From NCBI RefSeq assembly GCF_016464365.1, contig NZ_JADCUC010000002.1, positions 302,001-366,000 on the forward strand: a DNA stretch of 64,000 nucleotides. Direction: 5' to 3'. Source of the DNA: Sandaracinobacteroides hominis. Lineage in GTDB: Bacteria; Pseudomonadota; Alphaproteobacteria; Sphingomonadales; Sphingomonadaceae. The translations under genes and the position numbers were made by a program. The notes below the pieces were generated by a model that had not been told where the DNA came from, searched no databases, and was given only the letters and a program-made list of their open reading frames with translations. Within the stretch, counting starts at the first letter, position 1, and each line of letters opens with the position of its first letter. This document shows positions 43,238 through 50,842 of this stretch, piece after piece.

Positions 43238-44530
43238 TCAAGCCCGCTTCGGTGCGTTCACTGTGAGAAGCATCCCAAATCCAGCCAGCAGCAGGACCAG
43301 CACGGTCGCAAAACCGCCCTGCTGGCTTTGCGTGGCGATGGTGCCCCACGCCACCAGCATCGGCCCCAGCCACATCGTCGCCGTGCCAGACAGGGCATAG
43401 AGGCCGAAGAAGGTGCCGGCCCGCTCAGCCGGCACCAGATAGGTAAGCAGCGTGCGGGAGGAAGCATAGGCGGCGGTAATGGAAATGGCGCTGATCGCGG
43501 CGATGCCGATGAAGGCAAGCTCCGGCAGGGTGGTGAACATCGGCCCGTCGAACAGCGGCGTCGAATCCACCGGCATCCATGCGATCCTCGTCGGCCGCGT
43601 CCCCAGCAGCGCCACCAGAACCATCGAGGTAATCGCAATCTCGATCAGCACCGCCGCCTTCGGCCCGATGCGCGGATCCAGCCAGGCGGCCAGGAACCCG
43701 CCCGCCACCGCAACGATCGACATCAATATGCCATAGGCCAGCATTTCCAGCGTGCCCCAGCCCATGGTGCCCGCCGCCAGCACGCCGGAAAACAGCAGGA
43801 TCGCCGTCTTCCCATCGGCATAGAGCATGCGCGCAAACAGGAACTTCGCCGCCTCCCGCTCGCGCTTCAGCTCGCTGAACATCGCCTTCAGGTCGGCCAC
43901 GCCCTTGCGCGCGGCAGAGCTGAGCTTCTCGCCCTTGCCCGTCACGTCGGGCACGCCCCACAGGATCAGCGCAAGGCCGATGGCCAGGCTGATGGAAACG
44001 ATCGGCCCCGCCAGCCGCGCGGGCTCATGCGCGGCCTGGTCCAGCCCGAACAGCGGCGTCGCCGGCACAAAGCCCCAGCTCACCACGCCGGGCAGCGAAA
44101 AGGCCCACATCACGAACAGCAGCACGGCGACGGAAATGGCGTTCCCCATCGCCAGCCCCATGCCCGACGCCCGCGCCGTCTGGCCCGGGGCCGCCGGCAG
44201 CAGCAGGGCGTTGTGGAACACCTCCGTCCAGGCAAAGAGGATGGATTTCGCGACCAGCATGCAGAGGAACAGCGTCGTCCCGATCGGCCCGCCCGGATAG
44301 ACGAACCACATCATCGCATAGATCGGGATCATCAGCAGCACGGTCAGCGCCAGCGCCGGCTTGCGCGGGCCCAGCCGGTCCACGATCACGCCCAGCAGCG
44401 GCGCTGTCAGGGCAACGCCCCAGCCGGCATATTGCCCGGCCAGCGCCACCAGCGCCTGCCCGGCAACCGGCGTTTCGGCGACCACCCGCACATAATAGGG
44501 CATGAAGACATAGATGGTGATCAGCATCAC
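43238..44530 (-). CDS. MFS transporter (UMF1/GPH-like), start uncertain
   Basis: A roughly 12-helix transporter. From the first standard start (GTG at 44530, then ATG) it has 430 residues and begins inside TM1. The upstream in-frame sequence SAWCWAAFEGFRNPAVMLITIYVF matches the conserved N-terminus of UMF1/Atg22-type transporters. It is open back to a CTG at 44629, which overlaps the Lrp stop codon in a CTGA arrangement. No ATG, GTG or TTG occurs in that segment. Either a rare CTG start is used or the N-terminus is disrupted. It is co-directional with the Lrp gene and probably regulated by it. Confidence 0.8.
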   Translation of the reverse strand: MMLITIYVFMPYYVRVVAETPVAGQALVALAGQYAGWGVALTAPLLGVIVDRLGPRKPALALTVLLMIPIYAMMWFVYPGGPIGTTLFLCMLVAKSILFAWTEVFHNALLLPAAPGQTARASGMGLAMGNAISVAVLLFVMWAFSLPGVVSWGFVPATPLFGLDQAAHEPARLAGPIVSISLAIGLALILWGVPDVTGKGEKLSSAARKGVADLKAMFSELKREREAAKFLFARMLYADGKTAILLFSGVLAAGTMGWGTLEMLAYGILMSIVAVAGGFLAAWLDPRIGPKAAVLIEIAITSMVLVALLGTRPTRIAWMPVDSTPLFDGPMFTTLPELAFIGIAAISAISITAAYASSRTLLTYLVPAERAGTFFGLYALSGTATMWLGPMLVAWGTIATQSQQGGFATVLVLLLAGFGMLLTVNAPKRA

Positions 44531-44625
44531 CGCCGGGTTGCGGAAGCCCTCGAACGCTGCCCAGCACCAGGCCGAGCGCGAAAGGCCGCCGGCAGCCGGA
44601 GGCGCGGCGGTGTGGGCCAGACTGC

Positions 44626-45102
44626 TCAGGGCAGTTCCGCCAGCGGCAGCACCGTCGTCGCCTTGATTTCCTCCATCGCAAAGCTGGAGGAGACATCTCC
44701 CATCGGCGCCACCTTGATCAGGCGCTTGTAGATGCGGTCATAATGGGCGATATCGTGACACACGATCTTCAGCAGATAATCGACCTCCCCAGCCATCCGA
44801 TAGAGTTCCACGACTTCCGGGATGCGCGATACTCCCTCCTGAAACAGGTTCAGCCAGTTTTCGTCGTGGGCACCGGCGCGGATGGAAACGAATGCGGTGA
44901 CGCCCAGGCCCACCGCCTCGCGGGAGAGCAGCGTGACACGGTCGCGGATCACACCCGCCTGCTCCATCCGCCGGATCCGCTTCCAGCAGGGCGTGGAGGA
45001 CAGCCCGACCGCCTCGGAAAGCTCGTTCAGCGAGACGGAGGCGTCCTGTTGCAGCACGGCCAGGATGCGGCGGTCCGCCGCGTCGAGTGAAATTTTCTCC
45101 AT
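44626..45102 (-). CDS. Lrp/AsnC-family transcriptional regulator
   Basis: A 158-residue feast/famine regulator. The N-terminal HTH is DRRILAVLQQDASVSLNELSEAVGLSSTPCWKRIRRMEQAGVI, and the RAM ligand-binding domain carries the typical AGEVDYLLKIVCHDIAHYDRIYKRL. No good ribosome site precedes the ATG. A TTAG palindrome ends 18 bases upstream of the start, very close to the promoter. It overlaps the probable true start of the downstream MFS gene. Confidence 0.92.
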   Translation of the reverse strand: MEKISLDAADRRILAVLQQDASVSLNELSEAVGLSSTPCWKRIRRMEQAGVIRDRVTLLSREAVGLGVTAFVSIRAGAHDENWLNLFQEGVSRIPEVVELYRMAGEVDYLLKIVCHDIAHYDRIYKRLIKVAPMGDVSSSFAMEEIKATTVLPLAELP

Positions 45103-45119
45103 ATCGTGTCAAAGATAGC

Positions 45120-45131
45120 TTAGAATTCTAC
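45120..45131. promoter_or_regulatory. TTAG-N4-CTAC palindrome, site 7 (before Lrp)
   Basis: TTAGAATTCTAC, preceded by GC, between the Lrp gene and the DUF6356 gene. It is 17 bases from the Lrp ATG. This is the only copy well outside the catabolic region. Confidence 0.55.
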
Positions 45132-45219
45132 GTATGGGCAAGATCGGGGCGAAATTTGGAAAGACCTTCCCCGGTTTTCGAGCCAGTTTACAGCAGGATT
45201 TCTGCCGAAAGGATGCTCG

Positions 45220-45498
45220 TTGCAGTCGCTAGCCAACCGCCTCTTCCGCGATCACCCCGCGTCTGTCGATGAAAGCTATCTGCAGCATATGGGCGTCGCC
45301 TCCAGCTTCGGCTGGGCGATGCTGCAGGCGAGCGGCGCCTGCTTCGTGCACGCCCTTGTGCCCGGCCTCTGCGAAAAGACCGGCAGCACCATCATCCGCC
45401 GCCTGCACGACCGGATGGTCGTGAACCGGGTGGCGCAGCACCCCGCGCAGAAAACCGAATCCGAAGACGCGATGCTCTGGCTGGCTGCCAACATCTAG
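45220..45498 (+). CDS. DUF6356 family small protein
   Basis: A 92-residue protein beginning SLANRLFRDHPASVDESYLQHMGVASSFGWAMLQASGACFVHALVPGLCEKTGSTIIRRLHDRM. This matches the pattern of the DUF6356 family of sphingomonads (DHPxSVxESYxxH, then a hydrophobic segment with FVHALVP). The start is TTG with a well-placed AGGA. One central hydrophobic segment suggests membrane association. Function unknown. It converges on the pyruvate kinase gene. Confidence 0.8.
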   Translation: MQSLANRLFRDHPASVDESYLQHMGVASSFGWAMLQASGACFVHALVPGLCEKTGSTIIRRLHDRMVVNRVAQHPAQKTESEDAMLWLAANI

Positions 45499-45506
45499 GA
45501 AACAAC

Positions 45507-46982
45507 CTAAGCCTGGGCCTTCCGGTAACGCTCCAGCTCGTCGCCCACCAGCCGCACCACGTGCAGCACATTGGTGGAGCCGGGCACGCCGAAGGGCACG
45601 CCCGCCATCACCACCAGCCGGTCGCCGGCGCTGGCGATATGGTGCCGCAGCGCCATCCGCTTCGATTTGGCGACCATCTCCTCGAAGCTGCCGATGTCCT
45701 GGGTATGCACGGCATGCACCCCCCAGCTCAGCCCCATGCGCCGCGCCGTCGACAGCTTCGATGTCATCACCAGCAGCTTCGCCGGGATGCGCTCCCGCCC
45801 GACCCGCCGCGCCGTCGAGCCGGAGGTGGTGAAGCAGACCACCGCCCGCGCCCCCACCGTCTTCTGGATCGAGCGCGCCGCCTCGCAGATGGCGTCGGCG
45901 GTCGTCGGCTCGGGCAGCGGCTGCACGAAGCTCATCTGCTCGCTATAGGCGTCGTCCCGCTCCACTTCGCGGGCGATGGCATCCATCATCGCCACCGCTT
46001 CCACCGGCCATTTCCCGGCGGCGCTCTCGGCCGACAGCATGACGGCGTCGACGCCATCGTAGATCGCGTTCGCCACGTCGGAGACTTCGGCGCGGGTAGG
46101 GCTGGGGCTGACGATCATCGATTCCAGCATCTGCGTCGCCACCACCACCGGCTTTCCGGCCAGCCGCGCCTTGGTCACCAGCAGCTTCTGCGCGCCGGGC
46201 ACCCGCTCGGGCGGCAGTTCCACCCCCAGGTCGCCGCGCGCCACCATGATGGCGTCGGCCTGCTCGATGATGGCATCGATGTCGTCCAGTGCCGCGGGCT
46301 TCTCGATCTTCGCCATCAGCAGCGCCTTGCCGCCGATCAGCTTCTTCGCCTCCGCCACATCGTCGGCGCGCTGCACGAAGCTCAGCGCCACCCAGTCGAC
46401 ACCGGCTTCCAGCGCCAGCGACAGGTCGCGCCGGTCCTTGGGCGTCAGGGCCGGCAGCGGCACCACCACGTCGGGCACGTTCAGGCCCTTGTTGTTGGAG
46501 AGCACACCCGGCACCGTGACTTCGGTTTCCACCGCCCCGTCCAGGGCCTTCAGCACGCGCAGCACCAGCTTGCCATCGTCCAGCAGCAGCCGGTGGCCGG
46601 GGCGCAGGACGGCAAGGATCTCCGGATGCGGCAGCTGCACGCGGCTGGCGTTCCCAGGCGTCGCATCCGAGTCCAGCCGGAACCTCTGCCCGGCCTGCAG
46701 CTCCACCCGGCCATCGGCAAACAGCCCCACGCGCAGCTTCGGCCCCTGCAGATCGGCCAGGATCGTCATCGGCCGCCCCAGCACCGATTCCAGCGATCGG
46801 ACGGTGGCGATCAGGTCGATCTTGGATTGATCGTCGCCATGGCTCATGTTGACGCGGAAGGCATCGGCACCGGCCTCGTAAAGGGCGCGAATCTGCGCCG
46901 CGGTGTTCGATGCGGGGCCAAGCGTTGCAAGCACGCGCACCTGCCGGGTACGGGGCGGACGATGGGTCGGGGGGGTTGGCAC
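45507..46982 (-). CDS. pyk: Pyruvate kinase
   Basis: Final step of glycolysis: phosphoenolpyruvate plus ADP to pyruvate plus ATP. Motifs: VRVLATLGPASN, AFRVNMSHGD, ILADLQGPKLRVG, the K+/Mg2+ site KIEKPAALDDIDAIIEQADAIMVARGDLGVELP, and TQMLESM. The C-domain ends near VPFGVPGSTNVLHVV. The GTG at 46982 gives 491 residues, near the family norm. A TTG further upstream (47069) would add 29 non-conserved residues. Confidence 0.96.
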   Translation of the reverse strand: MPTPPTHRPPRTRQVRVLATLGPASNTAAQIRALYEAGADAFRVNMSHGDDQSKIDLIATVRSLESVLGRPMTILADLQGPKLRVGLFADGRVELQAGQRFRLDSDATPGNASRVQLPHPEILAVLRPGHRLLLDDGKLVLRVLKALDGAVETEVTVPGVLSNNKGLNVPDVVVPLPALTPKDRRDLSLALEAGVDWVALSFVQRADDVAEAKKLIGGKALLMAKIEKPAALDDIDAIIEQADAIMVARGDLGVELPPERVPGAQKLLVTKARLAGKPVVVATQMLESMIVSPSPTRAEVSDVANAIYDGVDAVMLSAESAAGKWPVEAVAMMDAIAREVERDDAYSEQMSFVQPLPEPTTADAICEAARSIQKTVGARAVVCFTTSGSTARRVGRERIPAKLLVMTSKLSTARRMGLSWGVHAVHTQDIGSFEEMVAKSKRMALRHHIASAGDRLVVMAGVPFGVPGSTNVLHVVRLVGDELERYRKAQA

Positions 46983-47074
46983 GGTTGCGGGGTCCTGCTT
47001 CGCTTTGGCGCTTGGATTTTGCCTGGGCCGTTCCTTAGGGCAGGAAGCAGCTATCCGCCAGATGAGCATGGAAG

Positions 47075-47491
47075 ATGAAATCGATGGAACGGGATCACCC
47101 GCACATGGAGCACCCGCACATGGAGCAGCTGGAAGCGGCCGCCTTTCGCCGGCTGCTGGAGCATCTGCGGATGCGGCAGGACGTGGCCAACGTCGATCTG
47201 ATGGGGCAGGCGGGCTTCTGCCGCAACTGCCTGGCCGACTGGCTGGCCGAAGCCTCGGTGGAAACGCCCTGGCCGCTCACCCGGGAGGAGGCGCGCAACC
47301 ACGTCTATGGGGAGCCCTATGTCGACTTCAAGGCGCGCCAGCTGGAAGCGACGCCAGATCAGATTGCCCGGATGGAAGAAAGCCTTGCCGAGAATGCGCG
47401 GCAGCGCCGTGCTAGGGGCCTGAAGCTTGACCGGCAGCTGGAAGACACGTTCCCCGCGAGCGATCCACCCAGCATCACCGGGCCGCGCTAA
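47075..47491 (+). CDS. DUF1244 protein with C-terminal TFPASDPP tail
   Basis: A 138-residue protein. The DUF1244 domain (about residues 22-95) has AAFRRLLEHLRMRQDVANVDLMGQAGFCRNCLADWL with the conserved C-R-N-C, and VYGEPYVDFK. An extra C-terminal segment ends LEDTFPASDPPSITGPR, a tail found on other short hypothetical proteins, so this looks like a small fusion. A His/Met-rich N-terminus (DHPHMEHPHMEQ) could bind metal. Divergent from pyk. Function unknown. Confidence 0.83.
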   Translation: MKSMERDHPHMEHPHMEQLEAAAFRRLLEHLRMRQDVANVDLMGQAGFCRNCLADWLAEASVETPWPLTREEARNHVYGEPYVDFKARQLEATPDQIARMEESLAENARQRRARGLKLDRQLEDTFPASDPPSITGPR

Positions 47492-47513
47492 GAGGAAACG
47501 CGCTAAGAGGAAA
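47484..47513 (+). repeat. Tandem 15-bp duplication covering stop codon and ribosome site
   Basis: CGCGCTAAGAGGAAA occurs twice head to tail. The first copy contains the DUF1244 stop codon and the second supplies the AGAGGAAA ribosome site eight bases before the OYE start. A recent local duplication. Confidence 0.85.
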
Positions 47514-47521
47514 ACAGACGT

Positions 47522-48604
47522 ATGAGCAGCATCGATCCCCTGTTCCAGCCCTTCATCTCGCCGAAGCTTTCGCTCCCCAATCGGGTCGTGATGGCGCCCA
47601 TGACGCGCAGCTTTTCGCCGGGCGGCGTACCGGGCGCCAATGTCGCCGAATATTACGCGCGCCGCGCCAGGGGCGACGTCGGCCTCATCATCACCGAGGG
47701 CACGGTCATCGACCGCGCCGGCGCCGCCAACGATCCGAACGTGCCGCATTTCCACGGCGAAGCGGCGCTGGAAGGCTGGGCGCGCGTGGTAGAGGCGGTG
47801 CATGCCGAGGGCGGCCGAATCGCGCCGCAGATCTGGCATGTCGGCTCTGCCATCAACGGCCAGAACCGCGATGACAGCAACGCTGAAAGCCCCTCTGGCC
47901 TGTTCAAGCCGGAACGTCCCTGGGGCCGGGAAATGTCGCTGGAAGACATCGACGCCGCCATTGCCGGCTATGCCTCGGCCGCTGCAAGCGCCAGGCGCCT
48001 GGGCTTCGACGCCGTCGAGGTGCATGGCGCCCACGGCTATCTCTTCGACCAATTCCAGTGGGAAGGCACCAACCAACGAAGCGACATCTGGGGCAAGGAC
48101 CGCGGCCGTTTCGCCCGCGAAGTGGTGGCCGCCGTCCGCGCGGCAGTCGGCGACGACTTTCCCTTCATCCTGCGTCTCTCGCAGTGGAAGCAGCAGGATT
48201 ATGCCGTGAAGCTGGCGGAAACGCCGCAGGCGCTGGCAGACTGGCTCGGACCCTTGTCCGATGCAGGGGTGGACATGTTCCACTGCTCGCAGCGCCGCTT
48301 CTGGGAGCCGGAGTTTGAAGGGTCTGACCTGAATTTCGCAGGCTGGGCGAAGAAACTGACCGGCAAGCCCACCATCACCGTCGGCTCGGTGGGGCTGACG
48401 GGCGAGTTCATCGCCGGCTTTGCGGGCGAGGCGTCGCAACCGGCACCGCTCGATTCGCTGGGCGACCGGCTGGCAGCGGGCGAATTCGATCTGGTCGGCG
48501 TGGGCCGGGCGCTGATCGTCGATCCGGACTGGGCGGTGAAGGTGCGCGAAGGCCGCAGCGATTTCAGCCCGTTCGAGCGAAGCGCACTCGCCACGCTGGT
48601 CTGA
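47522..48604 (+). CDS. Old-yellow-enzyme family NADH:flavin oxidoreductase
   Basis: A 360-residue TIM-barrel FMN enzyme reducing activated C=C bonds. It starts LFQPFISPKLSLPNRVVMAPMTRSFS, has the substrate-binding VHGAHGYLFDQF (His-Gly-Ala-His type) and EGTNQRSDIWG. The usual phosphate-binding DPDWAVKVREGR is near the C-terminus. In the FMN-contact region it reads TVGSVGLTGEF. Substrates may be enones or enals; not adjacent to the catabolic cluster. A hairpin follows the stop. Confidence 0.93.
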   Translation: MSSIDPLFQPFISPKLSLPNRVVMAPMTRSFSPGGVPGANVAEYYARRARGDVGLIITEGTVIDRAGAANDPNVPHFHGEAALEGWARVVEAVHAEGGRIAPQIWHVGSAINGQNRDDSNAESPSGLFKPERPWGREMSLEDIDAAIAGYASAAASARRLGFDAVEVHGAHGYLFDQFQWEGTNQRSDIWGKDRGRFAREVVAAVRAAVGDDFPFILRLSQWKQQDYAVKLAETPQALADWLGPLSDAGVDMFHCSQRRFWEPEFEGSDLNFAGWAKKLTGKPTITVGSVGLTGEFIAGFAGEASQPAPLDSLGDRLAAGEFDLVGVGRALIVDPDWAVKVREGRSDFSPFERSALATLV

Positions 48605-48616
48605 CCTCCGCCCCTC

Positions 48617-48663
48617 AATCTCCGCTGCCCCCGGCCGTGAAGGACGGGTCAGCAGCGGAGATT
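48617..48663. terminator. 12-bp hairpin between OYE gene and small membrane-protein gene
   Basis: Perfect arms AATCTCCGCTGC and GCAGCGGAGATT separated by 23 bases. It lies 12 bases after the OYE stop and directly before the AAGG site and ATG at 48670. It could terminate the first gene or shield the second gene's start. Confidence 0.5.
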
Positions 48664-48669
48664 TGAAGG

Positions 48670-49044
48670 ATGATTGGCAAAACGACCGACCCGGCCCAAC
48701 CCACGATCGCCTGTTGCCGGCTGGCGGTTCAGGCGGCCGCTCTCAAGTCGGCGCGAATCCGCGCCGGACTCGATCTGACGGCCCTGCTGGTGGCGACTGC
48801 GGTTGCCGCGCAACTGGGCGAGACGCCCTATGACAAGCTGCTCGCCGGAACGGCGATGCTGTCGGTGGCGGTGCTCGTCTTCGTGTTCCGCCGGGGCCGC
48901 GATCTGGAGCGGCTGGCGCTGGCGCGCCGCTGGCGCGAGGAAGCGGTGCAGGGCCGGGGAATCCCGATATCCCGCTGGCGCGCAGGCGAGCCGCTTGCCG
49001 GATGGGAGGTCCGGCGCGGCGAAGCGCTGGCGCAGGATCTCTGA
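48670..49044 (+). CDS. Small hypothetical membrane protein
   Basis: A 124-residue protein with two adjacent hydrophobic segments (LDLTALLVATAVAAQLG and LLAGTAMLSVAVLVFVF). A basic cytoplasmic tail follows (RRGRDLERLALARRWREEAVQGRGIPISRWRAG). AAGG precedes the ATG. No family recognised. It stands alone after an inverted repeat and before a long gene-free leader. Confidence 0.6.
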   Translation: MIGKTTDPAQPTIACCRLAVQAAALKSARIRAGLDLTALLVATAVAAQLGETPYDKLLAGTAMLSVAVLVFVFRRGRDLERLALARRWREEAVQGRGIPISRWRAGEPLAGWEVRRGEALAQDL

Positions 49045-49435
49045 GCCTATGCTGCCTGCGGCGATCGGGCCGCGAAGAAGCGCTTGCGCCACAGCGAGAT
49101 TCCGACTCGCGTGGAGGTAACGAATAAGCTAAGGTAAACGCGGTACAGTTCGGCTTGTCCGGCCTGTGCTCGCCTTTTTGAATTGTCGTGCCGAAGTCGA
49201 ACGTCGCCCACTGAATGTCAAGTTTCCGGCCTGTTGGCCTGGTTTTTTGTCCGCAGGAAGTGACCGTCCCGATCCAGGTCAGGCGCTGAGGAAGGCGTTT
49301 TGAAATGCCCTGTTGGCTTGCCATACTGGCTTGCCGGCGCGGTGTTCGGCAGATGGTGCAGGAAGGTGGCGGTCCGGGTAGTGGCATGGGGCCAAGGTTT
49401 GGGCAGTTCACAAATTTGAAAGACGGTTCTTCGAG
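49045..49435 (+). other. 391-base gene-free region: probable cold-shock gene leader
   Basis: No open frame of note. It contains two T-runs (about 49171 and 49243), the second after a hairpin. The last 190 bases are G-rich and probably form the 5' untranslated region of the cold-shock gene, which in this family often carries temperature-responsive structure. No riboswitch class was recognised. Confidence 0.5.
49226..49248 (+). terminator. Intrinsic terminator or attenuator
   Basis: CCGGCC, loop TGTT, then GGCC(T)GG with one bulged base, followed by six T residues. It lies 182 bases after the small membrane-protein gene and 187 bases before the cold-shock start. Confidence 0.6.
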
Positions 49436-50263
49436 ATGAGTTACGACGACAAGCGGCGCGGTGGCGGCCGCGGACGGGGCGACGACAAGCGCTCGCGTGG
49501 GTTTGATGAAGGTGGCAGCAGCGGCGGCTTCGACTTCGATTCTGGGCGCGGTGGCTTCGGCGGCGGTCGCAGCGGCGGCTTCGGCGGTGGTGGCTTCGGC
49601 GGCGGCGGCTTCGGCGGCGGTGGCGGCGGTGGTCGCAGCTTCGGCGGCGGCGGCGGTGGTTTCGGCGGCGGTGGCGGCGGCTTCGGCGGCCCGCGCGGCA
49701 ACAACAACCCCGGAATGGTCATCGGCACTGCCAAGGGCAAGGTGAAATTCTTCAATGCCCAGAAGGGCTTCGGCTTCGTCGTTCGCGACGATGGCGGTGA
49801 AGATGTCTTCCTGCACATTTCCGCTCTCGAGCGCGCCGGCATGACCGACGTGGCCGAGAATCAGGAAATCGAGTTCTCGCTGACCGAGCGCAACGGCCGC
49901 GTTTCCGCGACCGAAGTGACCATCGTCGGCGAACCGCTCGCCGTGGAAGCGCGCGCTCCGCGTCCTCCGCGCGAAGGCGGCTTCGAGCGCGGTCCGCGCC
50001 CGGCCGGTGCCGGTGGTGGCTTCGGCAACCGTCCGCCTCCGGTGACGGACGGCACCCGCTATGAAGGCACGGTCAAGTTCTTCAACGGCCAAAAGGGCTT
50101 CGGCTTCATCGCCCGTGATGACGGCGGCGCAGACGCGTTCGTCCACATCTCGGCCGTGGAGCGCGCCGGTCTTTCCGATCTTGCGGAAAACCAGCGGTGC
50201 ACCTTCGAGCTGGAACTGGATCGTCGCGGCAAGCAGGCTGCGGTGAACTTGGAACTGATCTGA
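49436..50263 (+). CDS. Double cold-shock-domain protein with RGG/FGGG-rich N-terminus
   Basis: A 275-residue RNA/DNA-binding protein. Residues 1-95 form an Arg/Gly/Phe-rich low-complexity segment (many FGGG units plus RGRG and RRGGG). Two cold-shock domains follow, each with RNP1 and RNP2: KGKVKFFNAQKGFGFVV...DVFLHIS and EGTVKFFNGQKGFGFIA...AFVHIS. A Pro/Gly linker joins them. Double-CSD proteins are usual in alphaproteobacteria, but the long FGGG segment resembles eukaryotic RNA-condensate proteins. It probably acts as an RNA chaperone. Confidence 0.92.
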   Translation: MSYDDKRRGGGRGRGDDKRSRGFDEGGSSGGFDFDSGRGGFGGGRSGGFGGGGFGGGGFGGGGGGGRSFGGGGGGFGGGGGGFGGPRGNNNPGMVIGTAKGKVKFFNAQKGFGFVVRDDGGEDVFLHISALERAGMTDVAENQEIEFSLTERNGRVSATEVTIVGEPLAVEARAPRPPREGGFERGPRPAGAGGGFGNRPPPVTDGTRYEGTVKFFNGQKGFGFIARDDGGADAFVHISAVERAGLSDLAENQRCTFELELDRRGKQAAVNLELI

Positions 50264-50266
50264 GTC

Positions 50267-50287
50267 TTCGCGGGCTCAGCCCGCGAA
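50267..50287. terminator. Bidirectional hairpin between cold-shock gene and tdk
   Basis: A perfect 9-base-pair stem (TTCGCGGGC / GCCCGCGAA) whose three-base loop is the tdk stop codon. It separates two convergent genes. Confidence 0.65.
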
Positions 50288-50842
50288 CGCCTCGGAAAAA
50301 TGTCGGCGGCACACGGCCACATAACGGTCGTTGCCGCCGATTTCCGTTTGCGCGCCTTCGCGCACGGCGCGGCCTGACGAATCCACCCGCAGATTCATCG
50401 TCGCCTTTCGGCCGCAGAAACATACCGCCTTCAGCTCCACCAGCTTGTCCCCCACGGCCAGCAATCGCTCGGATCCGGGAAACAGGCGCCCCTGAAAATC
50501 CGTGCGCAGGCCATAGGCCAGCACCGGCACATGCAGCCGGTCCACGACGGCGGCCAGCTGATCCACCTGCCCGGCAGACAGAAACTGCGCCTCGTCCACC
50601 AGCACGCAATCCGGCGGATTTGCAGCAACCGCCTCAAACAGGTCGGTCGCCGGGCTGAACACATGCGCCTCCGCCTCCAGACCGATGCGGGAACCGATGC
50701 GCCCCGCGCCCGCCCGGTCGTCGACTGCGGCTGTCCACAGCATCGTCTTCATCCCGCGCTCGCGATAGTTGAAGCTCGCCTGCAACAGCGTCGTCGATTT
50801 GCCGGCGTTCATCGCGCCATAATAGAAATAGAGCTGCGCCAT
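50276..50842 (-). CDS. tdk: Thymidine kinase (type II)
   Basis: Salvages thymidine to dTMP with ATP. 188 residues. The P-loop is [14 protein letters not shown], with the catalytic Glu in VLVDEAQFL and the lasso loop [16 protein letters not shown]. The zinc-binding cysteine CFCG and a later C-R-R-H replace the usual four-Cys site, so the zinc set is Cys/Cys/Cys/His. The start overlaps the stop of the CDF transporter gene by one base. Confidence 0.95.
   Translation of the reverse strand: MAQLYFYYGAMNAGKSTTLLQASFNYRERGMKTMLWTAAVDDRAGAGRIGSRIGLEAEAHVFSPATDLFEAVAANPPDCVLVDEAQFLSAGQVDQLAAVVDRLHVPVLAYGLRTDFQGRLFPGSERLLAVGDKLVELKAVCFCGRKATMNLRVDSSGRAVREGAQTEIGGNDRYVAVCRRHFSEAFAG

Noticed and set aside
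49114-49130. CTAAGG near the cold-shock leader as another operator half
   Set aside because: No matching second half-site at the right spacing.
49290-49303. GGAAGGCGTTTTGA, a 14-base match to the left arm of the 63.4-kb element
   Set aside because: Too short to exclude chance in a window of this size, and the flanking bases do not match the element.
49461-49745. Ala/Val-rich frame inside the cold-shock gene
   Set aside because: Frame-shifted reading of the glycine-codon repeats; no start signal of its own.
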